From: Chloroflexota bacterium
GTDB taxonomy: Bacteria > Chloroflexota > Anaerolineae > B4-G1 > SLSP01
Direction: 5' to 3'
Assembly: GCA_012798275.1 (NCBI GenBank)
Contig: JAAZNO010000379.1
Span: 1 to 8,498 of the forward strand
DNA: 8,498 bases
Part shown: positions 1-6,644 of the stretch, one piece after another
Layout of the letters: each line of letters starts with the position of its first letter
Numbering within the stretch: the first letter of the stretch is position 1
Made by a program: the position numbers and the translations under genes
Notes under the pieces: generated by a model
Seen by the model: the letters and a program-made list of their open reading frames with translations, nothing else
Database searches by the model: none
Told to the model about the DNA's origin: nothing

Positions 1-216
1 GTGAGGATTCTGAATCTGCACTACAATAACCCTATGAGACGCCAGGCGCTGGCGCACGTCACTTGTGAGCAGAGGCTGCAACGGATCGCCGGTTTAGCTG
101 GGGATGGAATTCCCAGCCTGACACGAGCCAACCGCGCTGAGACGCGTTGTTGGGGGAGTTCACTTCAGCGAACTTGACGTATCAGCCCAGGAATTCATTC
201 CGGGGCAGCCTGAGAG

Positions 217-230
217 CGAACTGAAGTTCG
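217..230. repeat. Short perfect palindrome CGAACT-GA-AGTTCG
   Basis: Six-base arms (217-222 and 225-230) flank a central GA. A related sequence at 159-176 shares the word ACTTCAG on the opposite strand. It may be a small dispersed intergenic repeat or a protein-binding site. Nothing in the window decides between these. Confidence 0.4.
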
Positions 231-264
231 TGCTACCTTTTCTGATCCGTGAAATTCGTGTTCG

Positions 265-300
265 TTCGGGGCCATTTTCACATTCGGGGCCATTTTCAAA
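265..300. repeat. 18-bp tandem duplication before the ABC ATPase start
   Basis: Unit 1 (265-282) and unit 2 (283-300) agree at 17 of 18 positions, and both begin TTCGGGGCCATTTTCA. The second unit ends two bases before the Shine-Dalgarno AAAGGAG (303-309), so the array lies in the 5' untranslated leader of the ATPase gene. It could be simple slippage or a doubled binding site. Confidence 0.85.
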
Positions 301-315
301 GGAAAGGAGCATTTC

Positions 316-1445
<1,130 letters not shown>

Positions 1446-1449
<4 letters not shown>

Positions 1450-1473
1450 CAACTCTCCCGCCTGGCGTATAAT
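1446..1473 (+). promoter_or_regulatory. Sigma-70 promoter of tRNA-Leu
   Basis: TTGACA (1446-1451) and TATAAT (1468-1473) are both perfect consensus boxes, separated by 16 bases. The predicted start near 1480 is about six bases before the mature tRNA. The -35 box contains the TGA stop codon (1447-1449) of the ABC ATPase gene. Confidence 0.88.
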
Positions 1474-1485
1474 GCAGGGTGCAAA

Positions 1486-1568
1486 GCCTCAGTGGCGGAA
1501 CTGGCATACGCAGCAGGTTGAGGGCCTGTGCCCTAACGGGCGTGGAGGTTCGAGTCCTCTCTGAGGCA
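1486..1568 (+). tRNA. tRNA-Leu (anticodon GAG)
   Basis: This is an 83-nt class II tRNA. The acceptor stem GCCTCAG (1486-1492) pairs with CTGAGGC (1561-1567), and A1568 is the discriminator. The D-stem is GCG/CGC. The anticodon stem GCAGG/CCTGT encloses the loop TTGAGGG with anticodon GAG at 1520-1522, reading CUC and CUU. The long variable arm GCCC-TAAC-GGGC (1530-1541) is typical of tRNA-Leu. The T-arm GGAGG-TTCGAGT-CCTCT is at 1544-1560. CCA is not encoded: TTT follows, so it must be added after transcription. The gene has its own strong promoter and a terminator 28 bases downstream. Transcripts from the upstream ATPase gene should also run through it. Confidence 0.97.
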
Positions 1569-1596
1569 TTTGACCACGCAGTTGGCGTGAGATACA

Positions 1597-1634
1597 CCCA
1601 AAAGCGGCTCCTTATTCAAGGAGCCGCTTTTGGG
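1597..1634. terminator. Strong intrinsic terminator after tRNA-Leu, probably bidirectional
   Basis: A perfect 17-bp stem is formed by CCCAAAAGCGGCTCCTT (1597-1613) and its complement (1618-1634), with loop ATTC. The stem core is flanked by AAAA on the left and TTTT on the right, so either strand could terminate. On the plus strand it ends the tRNA-Leu transcript and any read-through from the ATPase gene. On the minus strand it is the first good terminator after the LacI-family gene, whose stop codon is about 140 bases away. Confidence 0.88.
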
Positions 1635-1640
1635 TATCTG

Positions 1641-1776
1641 AGATGCCAGCCGCATTTTGACGCCTGGGTAACGTGGCTGGCGCTGGGCGCTCCTCCCCGC
1701 ACGCTCTACACGCTGCGTGACGCCGGCGGCCTGGTGCAGCTGCACGACGCGCGCGCCTGCGGCGTCGAAGATGTGC
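1641..1776 (+). other. Coding-like fragment without a start, between the tRNA terminator and the regulator
   Basis: In one plus-strand frame this stretch stays open and nearly every codon from about 1660 to 1810 ends in G or C, as in real genes of this genome. The translation looks protein-like, with segments such as HFDAWVTWLALGAPPRTLYT and GVEDVLTPYLEALQ. The frame opens only by reading back through the tRNA and terminator, and I see no ATG with a Shine-Dalgarno site. It runs into the 3' end of the LacI-family gene on the other strand. It may be the remnant of a gene displaced next to the tRNA, or chance in GC-rich DNA. I do not recognise the family. Confidence 0.25.
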
Positions 1777-2793
1777 TTACCCCTTACCTGGAGGCCCTGC
1801 AGCGCGCGGCGCGCTGGAACCGCGAATCACCAGCTGGCCTTGCAAGATCACCTTCCGGGCGGGACGTTCCGGATCCTGGATGCGCTGCAACAGCAATTCC
1901 GCCGCCGTCTTCCCAATCTCGTAAGTGGGCTGCGCAATAATGGTCACACCGGGCTCTACCAGACGCGCCCACAAGGTCTCATCGAAGCTCGCCAGCGCGA
2001 TGTCTTCGGGAACGCGCAGCCCCCGTTCGCGGATGGCAAGGAGCGCCCCCGCCCCCAACAGGCTGTTCGTGGTCACAATCGCCTCGGGGCGCACCGGCGA
2101 TTCCAACAGCTGCATGGTGGCGCTGCGCCCGTCCTCGACTCGCGGCGGTTGGTAAAACACCAGCTGCTGAGCGGGCGATAGTCCGTATTCCTGCAAAGCG
2201 CGCTCGTACCCCTTGTACCGCTCCCGGCCCGTCGTGCTCGCCGCGCCGAGGAGCACCCCAATCCGCCGGTACCCATTTTCGATGAGATGGCGCGTCAGCC
2301 GATAAGCGGCGTCTTCATTATCAATCAGCACCATGTCCACGGCAGCGCTCGGCACCGCCCGATCCAGGATCACCGTGGGGATGAGGATCTCCAACGCCTC
2401 GAAGTTTTCCGTCTGCTGACGGGTGGGAGAGTAAATCAGCCCGGCCACCTTTTGAGCGTGCATGGCCTCCAGATACAGGCGCTCCTTCTCAGGATTTTCG
2501 TCGGCATTGCAGAAAAAGACCGTGTAGCCGGCGGCATACAGGGTGTCCTCAACCGCCCGGCTCACATCGGTGAAAAAGGGATTGCAGATGTCGGAAACGA
2601 TGAGGCCTACAGTCACCGATTGCTGTGCGCGCAGCGTGCGCGCGACCAGGTTGGGACGGTAGTCCAGCGCCTTGATGGCCTCCTCGACCTGCGCCCGCAG
2701 CGCCGCGCTGACGCCCGCTTTCCCGGATAGCACCCGTGAGACGGTCGCGGTGGATACGCCCGCAAGTTCGGCCACGTCTTTGATGCTCACCAT
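1777..2793 (-). CDS. LacI-family transcriptional regulator, probable repressor of the fructose operon (FruR-like)
   Basis: This is a 338-aa DNA-binding regulator of typical LacI-family length. The N-terminal helix-turn-helix SIKDVAELAGVSTATVSRVL covers residues 3-22, followed by YRPN (45-48) and the hinge helix region NLVARTLR (48-55), whose leucine usually intercalates at a central CG. Residues from about 60 on form the periplasmic-binding-protein-like effector domain, opening with VTVGLIVSD and containing ASFDETLW (268-275). The ATG at 2793 is chosen because it places the HTH at the very N-terminus and has GAGGTGG just upstream. An upstream GTG in the same frame (2907) would add 38 residues of low plausibility. 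The gene is divergent from fruB-fruK-fruA, and matching operators lie in both promoters, so control of the operon and of itself is likely. The effector is inferred to be a fructose phosphate. E. coli Cra is also LacI-family, but orthology is not claimed. Confidence 0.93.
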   Translation of the reverse strand: MVSIKDVAELAGVSTATVSRVLSGKAGVSAALRAQVEEAIKALDYRPNLVARTLRAQQSVTVGLIVSDICNPFFTDVSRAVEDTLYAAGYTVFFCNADENPEKERLYLEAMHAQKVAGLIYSPTRQQTENFEALEILIPTVILDRAVPSAAVDMVLIDNEDAAYRLTRHLIENGYRRIGVLLGAASTTGRERYKGYERALQEYGLSPAQQLVFYQPPRVEDGRSATMQLLESPVRPEAIVTTNSLLGAGALLAIRERGLRVPEDIALASFDETLWARLVEPGVTIIAQPTYEIGKTAAELLLQRIQDPERPARKVILQGQLVIRGSSAPRAAGPPGKG

Positions 2794-2843
2794 AAACCCA
2801 CCTCTCGCTTCGGCAGAACGTCCAACCCGCCCCTCAACCCGCC

Positions 2844-2869
2844 TTAGCCACAAATTCTCACGAATTTTC
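2844..2869 (-). repeat. Possible dispersed repeat in the leader of the LacI-family gene
   Basis: The minus strand here reads AAATTCGTGAGAATTTGTGG and continues CTAA. It is built from two related halves, AATTCGTG and AATTTGTG. A related sequence, GATCCGTGAAATTCGTG, is at 244-260 in front of the ABC ATPase. Sequences of this kind recur between genes in several bacterial genomes as far as I recall. I infer a dispersed element and cannot prove it from one window. Confidence 0.35.
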
Positions 2870-2927
2870 CTCATCTGAGCCGCATCGTGCCATGCGAGGC
2901 TCAACACTCCCTTCGACGGCTGGCTTT

Positions 2928-2956
2928 ATAGTAAACGATTTCAGGAGATATGTCAA
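2928..2956 (-). promoter_or_regulatory. Sigma-70 promoter of the LacI-family regulator gene
   Basis: On the minus strand, TTGACA (2956-2951) is followed after 17 bases by TACTAT (2933-2928). A TATAAA lies three bases further on but would need a 20-base spacer. The predicted start near 2921 gives a leader of about 128 bases before the chosen ATG. Confidence 0.7.
2930..2943 (-). promoter_or_regulatory. LacI-type operator in the regulator's own promoter (autoregulation)
   Basis: The minus strand reads TGAAATCGTTTACT, a 14-base near-palindrome with a central CG. It agrees with the operon's operator at 12 of 14 positions. It begins at spacer position 8 and ends at the fourth base of the -10 box, so bound repressor would block RNA polymerase at this promoter. 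Confidence 0.75.
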
Positions 2957-2994
2957 TAGGTTGCCCGATCAAAGCGCCGAATATCCCCCTCCGA

Positions 2995-3030
2995 AGGGCA
3001 AAACAGGGAGGAATGTCCCTGTTTTGCCCT
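2995..3030. repeat. Perfect 15-bp inverted repeat between the divergent promoters
   Basis: AGGGCAAAACAGGGA (2995-3009) and its exact complement (3016-3030) flank a 6-base loop GGAATG. It lies upstream of both -35 boxes, so it is not in either predicted mRNA leader, and no T-run follows it. A 7-bp alternative pairing exists between GAATGTC (3011-3017) and GACATTC (3031-3037). The role is unknown; it could be a binding site for a second regulator, an insulating terminator-like hairpin or a small repeat element. Confidence 0.9.
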
Positions 3031-3058
3031 GACATTCGTCCCACAGGCCATGACCCTC

Positions 3059-3087
3059 TTGACAAGTTCACTGTAATCGTTTACAAT
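3059..3087 (+). promoter_or_regulatory. Sigma-70 promoter of the fruBKA operon
   Basis: TTGACA (3059-3064, perfect) and TACAAT (3082-3087, five of six) are separated by 17 bases. The predicted start near 3094 gives a leader of about 45 bases that ends in the Shine-Dalgarno AGGAGGT (3128-3134) before fruB. Confidence 0.88.
3072..3085 (+). promoter_or_regulatory. LacI-type operator of the fructose operon
   Basis: TGTAATCGTTTACA is a palindrome with arms TGTAA/TTACA around a central CG, the classic form of LacI-family sites. It covers the second half of the spacer and four bases of the -10 box. The divergent LacI-family protein is the obvious ligand. Confidence 0.82.
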
Positions 3088-3138
3088 AGCAACTAGTTGT
3101 GATCACTCACAGGCCGAACAGTACCCCAGGAGGTCATC

Positions 3139-5607
3139 ATGATAGAGCTGCGGTTGGAACAGGTACAGCTTCAGGCGGCTCCCCGAAGCAAAGAGGAAGC
3201 CATTCGTTCCGTAGGCCAACTCCTCGTCGCCAGTGGTCATATCGCCCCCCCCTACATCGAAAGCATGTTGGAACGCGAGACAGTGGCCAACACCTACCTC
3301 GGCAACGGGATCGCCATCCCTCACGGGCTGCCCCAGCACCGGGACTTCATCCACGAGACTGGCATCGCCGTGTTGCAAATCCCAGAGGGCGTCACCTGGA
3401 ATGCCGGCGAGACCGTCTATCTCGCGGTGGGCATCGCCGCCAAATCCGACGAGCACATTGACGTGCTGCGCCGGCTCACCCGCGTTCTGGGCAACGAGGC
3501 GCAAGTGCAGCGGCTGATCCGCACCCACGATCCAGCGGACATTATCGAGGCGCTGACTGGCGAGCGGCCCCCCACTCCGGCCCCGGCGGAAGCGCTCACC
3601 GACTATGAGCACTATTTCGACATTGTGGTGACCAACAAGACGGGCCTGCACGCCCGCCCCGCCACCCATCTCGTCGCGCTCGCCAAGGATTTCGACGCCG
3701 AGATCCGCGTGCGGCATGATTCCGAAGTCGCGAACGGCAAGAGCCTCATCTCGCTCCTGCAGCTCGGCATCGAGCGCGGCGCACAAATCCGCGTCTCGGC
3801 GCAGGGACCGCAGGCCCAGGCAGCGTTGGCCGCGTTGAAGACCGCCATCGAAGCCGGACTTGGCGATGAAGAGGAACCGGCAGCGCCACCCCCCGCTAAA
3901 GCCGCCATGCTAAGTTGGACCCCCACTGCCGTCAGCGCCACGCTGGAGGGGGTCCCCGCCTCGCCCGGCCTGGGCGTCGGGCCCCTCTGGAAGTATTCAC
4001 GGCGCGAGATCACCGTGGAGGACCGGCCACGTGAGCGCATGACGGAAGCCGAGGCCTTCCAGGCCGCGCTCGATGCTTCCAAGGCCGAGCTGGAAAAGGT
4101 CTACGAAGAGGTGAAAGTGCGCCTCGGTTCCAGCAAAGCCTCGATTTTCCGCGCGCACGCCGAATTTCTGGAAGACGCCGACATGTTGCAGCAAGTGGTG
4201 GGCCTCATCTTCCAGGGACACAGCGCCGCCTGGTCGTGGAAGAAGGTGATTGACGAGCGCGTGGACCGGATGAAGAAGCTCGACGATCCCGTGCTCGCCG
4301 GACGGGCCGTGGATCTCAGCGACGTGGGCCAACGGGTGCTCTATCACCTTCTGGGCGTGAACACCGCCGACAATCTCATGCCCACCAGCCCGTTCATCCT
4401 CATCGCCGATGACCTGGCGCCCTCCGACACCGCCTCCCTCGATCCCGACCTGGCGTTGGGCTTCTGCACCGCCGGCGGCGGTCCCACCTCCCACTCGGCG
4501 ATCATGGCCCGCTCGATGGGCATTCCGGCAATCGTGGGGATGGGAAGTCAGCTGCTGACGCTCCCCAACGACACGGCGGCGATCATTGACGGCTACAGTG
4601 GCAAGCTCTATCTCAATCCCAGTGCCCGCGACATGCAATCGGCGCGGGAAGCGCAGCAGGCTCAGCGTATGCAGGAAGAGGCCGCCAACGCCGCCCGCTT
4701 TGAACCCGCCCTCACCACGGACGGCTACCGGGTGGAGATCGCGGCCAATATCAACCGCAGCAACGCCGTCCCCCAGGCCATCGAAGCCGGCGCCGAAGGG
4801 GTCGGCCTGATGCGCACCGAATTCCTCTTCCTGGAGCGCGACACCGCGCCGACCGAGGATGAACAATACGAGACCTATCGCGCGATGGCCGAAGCCCTGG
4901 GCGGACGTCCCCTCATCATCCGCACGCTCGACATCGGCGGCGACAAGGCCATTCCCTACCTCGACCTGCCCAGGGAGGAGAATCCCTTTCTCGGCGTGCG
5001 CGGCATTCGCCTGTGCCTGGTCCATCCGGAGCTCTTTCGCCCGCAGCTGCGCGCCATCTACCGCGCCGCCGCGCATGGCAACATCAAAATCATGTTCCCG
5101 ATGATCGCCACCCTCGAAGACCTGCAACGCGGGCGCGCCATAGCGGAGGAAGTCCGCCAGGAACTCAACGCGCCGCACGTTGAGATCGGCATCATGGTGG
5201 AGGTGCCTTCGGCGGCTGCGATGGCCGATCAATTCGCCGCGGAGGTGGATTTCTTCTCTATCGGCACCAACGATCTCACCCAATACACGCTGGCAATGGA
5301 TCGCGGGCATCCGCTGCTCGCCAGGCAGGCCGACGCGCTACATCCGGCAGTGCTGCGGCTGATTGACATGACCGTCAGGGCCGCCGATAAGGCGGGGAAA
5401 TGGGTCGGCGTGTGCGGCGGACTCGCGAGCGAACCGAAAGGCTCGGTGCTCCTGGTGGGGTTAGGCGTCAAAGAGCTCAGCGTGAGCGTGCCGGATATTC
5501 CCGCCGTGAAGGCGCAAGTGCGGCGCTTCTCGCACGCGGAGATGCAAGCGCTCGCGCAGCGGGCATTGCAGTGCCGCAACGCTGCGGAAGTGAGGGCGCT
5601 GCTATGA
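3139..5607 (+). CDS. fruB: Fructose PTS multiphosphoryl transfer protein, EIIA(Fru)-HPr-EI fusion
   Basis: This cytoplasmic protein of 822 residues passes phosphate from phosphoenolpyruvate to the fructose permease. Domain order is EIIA(Fru) at about 1-142, with phospho-acceptor His62 in NGIAIPHG; a Pro/Ala-rich linker; HPr at about 158-242, with His171 in TGLHARPA and Ser202 at the Ser46-equivalent site; a second acidic, Pro/Ala-rich linker (243-256); and Enzyme I from about 265. The EI part has the phospho-His452 in GGGPTSHSAIMAR, EGVGLMRTEF with Arg559, the PEP-site stretch SIGTNDLTQY, and Cys759 in GVCGGLASEP. The length and order match the MTP type known from Rhodobacter capsulatus (about 827 aa), unlike E. 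coli FruB, which has no EI part. A perfect Shine-Dalgarno AGGAGGT precedes the ATG. It is the first gene of the operon, and its stop overlaps the fruK start. No key residue is missing. RefSeq-style annotation may name it phosphoenolpyruvate-protein phosphotransferase. Confidence 0.96.
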   Translation: MIELRLEQVQLQAAPRSKEEAIRSVGQLLVASGHIAPPYIESMLERETVANTYLGNGIAIPHGLPQHRDFIHETGIAVLQIPEGVTWNAGETVYLAVGIAAKSDEHIDVLRRLTRVLGNEAQVQRLIRTHDPADIIEALTGERPPTPAPAEALTDYEHYFDIVVTNKTGLHARPATHLVALAKDFDAEIRVRHDSEVANGKSLISLLQLGIERGAQIRVSAQGPQAQAALAALKTAIEAGLGDEEEPAAPPPAKAAMLSWTPTAVSATLEGVPASPGLGVGPLWKYSRREITVEDRPRERMTEAEAFQAALDASKAELEKVYEEVKVRLGSSKASIFRAHAEFLEDADMLQQVVGLIFQGHSAAWSWKKVIDERVDRMKKLDDPVLAGRAVDLSDVGQRVLYHLLGVNTADNLMPTSPFILIADDLAPSDTASLDPDLALGFCTAGGGPTSHSAIMARSMGIPAIVGMGSQLLTLPNDTAAIIDGYSGKLYLNPSARDMQSAREAQQAQRMQEEAANAARFEPALTTDGYRVEIAANINRSNAVPQAIEAGAEGVGLMRTEFLFLERDTAPTEDEQYETYRAMAEALGGRPLIIRTLDIGGDKAIPYLDLPREENPFLGVRGIRLCLVHPELFRPQLRAIYRAAAHGNIKIMFPMIATLEDLQRGRAIAEEVRQELNAPHVEIGIMVEVPSAAAMADQFAAEVDFFSIGTNDLTQYTLAMDRGHPLLARQADALHPAVLRLIDMTVRAADKAGKWVGVCGGLASEPKGSVLLVGLGVKELSVSVPDIPAVKAQVRRFSHAEMQALAQRALQCRNAAEVRALL

Positions 5608-6545
5608 AAATCGTCACCCTCACCCTGAACCCGGCCATTGACCAGACCGTCAGCGTCAACAACTTCCGCCTCGACGCGGTGAATCGGGGCCAGGCGATGC
5701 AATTCGACCCCGGCGGGAAGGGGGTCAACGTCGCCTCGTTCCTGGCAGACGCGGGCTACGCGGTCACTGCCACCGGCTTCCTGGGCGAGGAGAATCCGAC
5801 GCTTTTCGAACGGCTCTTTGCCCGCAAGGGCATCACGGACGCCTTCATCCGCATCCCCGGTCACACGCGCACCGGCGTGAAGATTGTGGATGAGGTCCAG
5901 CAGCAAACGACGGACATCAACATGCTGGGACAGGCGCCTCCCCCCGAGGCGGTGGACGTCCTGCTGGCGCAACTGGAAGACCTGGCGGCTTCCCACGAAT
6001 GGTTCGTGCTCACCGGCAGCCTGCCCCCCGGCGTGCCGACCGACATCTATGCGACGATCATCCAGCGGGTGCAAGCGCGGGGGAAACACGTCGTGCTCGA
6101 TACCAGCGAGGCCGCGCTGCGCGCTGCCGCTCCCGCCGGTCCGACCGTGATTAAACCCAACCGCCTGGAACTGCAACAATTGCTGGGCCTCGAAATGGTG
6201 GGACTGCCAGCCATTGATGCGGCGGCGCGGCAGCTCCTGGAAACGGGCACGCAGCTGGTGGTGATCTCCATGGGAGCCGAGGGGGCCTTGTTCGTGAATC
6301 GCGAGCGTTCGCTGCTGGCGACGCCCCCTCAAGTGGTGGTCAAGAGCACTGTCGGCGCGGGGGATGCCATGGTCGCCGGCATCGTCGCCGGTCACATCGC
6401 GGGGTTGGACCTGGAAGCGTGCGCACGGCAGGCCACGGCTTTCTCGGTGGGGAAGATCACCCGCATCGGCCCCCATCTGCCGCCGCCCGAAGAGCTGGCG
6501 CGCTACCCACAGCAGGTAGTCATTCAACAAGTGCGTCAGGCATAA
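5604..6545 (+). CDS. fruK: 1-phosphofructokinase
   Basis: This PfkB/ribokinase-family sugar kinase (313 aa, normal length) phosphorylates fructose-1-phosphate with ATP to fructose-1,6-bisphosphate, which enters glycolysis. The N-terminus MKIVTLTLNPAIDQ is typical of 1-phosphofructokinases. The first PfkB region is GGKGVNVA (37-44). NRLEL follows the middle of the protein, and the ATP-site motif STVGAGDAMVAG carries the catalytic base Asp254. The ATG at 5604 overlaps the fruB stop in ATGA, so translation is probably coupled; TGAGGG lies seven bases upstream. A longer in-frame reading into fruB (from 5400) is rejected because the family starts at MKIVTLT. LacC-type tagatose-6-phosphate kinase is the nearest alternative, but the operon context makes FruK much more likely. 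Confidence 0.95.
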   Translation: MKIVTLTLNPAIDQTVSVNNFRLDAVNRGQAMQFDPGGKGVNVASFLADAGYAVTATGFLGEENPTLFERLFARKGITDAFIRIPGHTRTGVKIVDEVQQQTTDINMLGQAPPPEAVDVLLAQLEDLAASHEWFVLTGSLPPGVPTDIYATIIQRVQARGKHVVLDTSEAALRAAAPAGPTVIKPNRLELQQLLGLEMVGLPAIDAAARQLLETGTQLVVISMGAEGALFVNRERSLLATPPQVVVKSTVGAGDAMVAGIVAGHIAGLDLEACARQATAFSVGKITRIGPHLPPPEELARYPQQVVIQQVRQA

Positions 6546-6552
6546 CGCGCTC

Positions 6553-6559
6553 AAGGAGG
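6553..6559 (+). promoter_or_regulatory. Orphan Shine-Dalgarno site between fruK and fruA
   Basis: AAGGAGG is a full anti-16S match, but no ATG, and no GTG or TTG at proper spacing, follows it. Five bases downstream stands ATC (6565), opening a 16-codon frame that stops at TAA 6613-6615. fruA has its own Shine-Dalgarno site further on. This may be a decayed start or a leader peptide with a rare start codon. Confidence 0.4.
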
Positions 6560-6644
6560 TGCTTATCGAAATCACAACAAGGGCAGCTCACACCGATTGT
6601 CTGATCATCATATAATCCAGCCGATATAATTGAGGAGGTTAGAG

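Larger units (their letters stand above)
1..315. other. Non-coding region upstream of the ABC ATPase
   Basis: I see no convincing gene here. The stretch holds several small inverted repeats: GCCAG-GCG-CTGGC at 41-53, an imperfect 8-bp stem at 97-117, and a 14-bp palindrome at 217-230. An 18-bp tandem duplication (265-300) sits just before the Shine-Dalgarno site of the ATPase gene. The words GGAATTC and CAGCCTGA occur together twice (about 107-121 and 190-212), which suggests decayed copies of an intergenic repeat. A TTGACG at 174-179 has no acceptable -10 box 16-18 bases downstream, so I cannot place the promoter of the ATPase gene. Confidence 0.6.

Noticed and set aside
97..117. Terminator of a gene upstream of the window
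   Set aside because: The 8-bp stem contains a G-T pair and no T-run follows on the plus strand.
1479..1940. Plus-strand open frame reading through the tRNA
   Set aside because: Its only ATG lies just before the tRNA, and it crosses the tRNA and its terminator. Only the part after 1640 is kept, as a possible remnant.
2794..2907. N-terminal extension of 38 residues on the LacI-family protein
   Set aside because: LacI-family proteins begin at the HTH. The ATG at 2793 has a good Shine-Dalgarno site, while the GTG at 2907 has none at proper spacing and lies near the predicted transcript start.
3098..3111. CRP-like site TGTGA-TCAC-TCACA in the fruB leader
   Set aside because: The half-sites are separated by four bases and not six, and the site lies downstream of the predicted start, where an activator would not work in the usual way.
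3997..5310. Minus-strand open frame of 437 codons inside fruB
   Set aside because: It lies wholly opposite the EI part of fruB, is rich in His/Gly/Arg as expected for an antisense frame of GC-rich DNA, and has no recognisable domain.
5229..6575. Minus-strand open frame of 448 codons across fruB, fruK and their junction
   Set aside because: It spans two verified genes in antisense and has no domain or plausible start signal.
6597..6630. Separate fruA promoter based on TATAAT
   Set aside because: Neither TATAAT copy has a -35-like box at 16-18 bases; TTGTCT at 6597 is 8 or 22 bases away.
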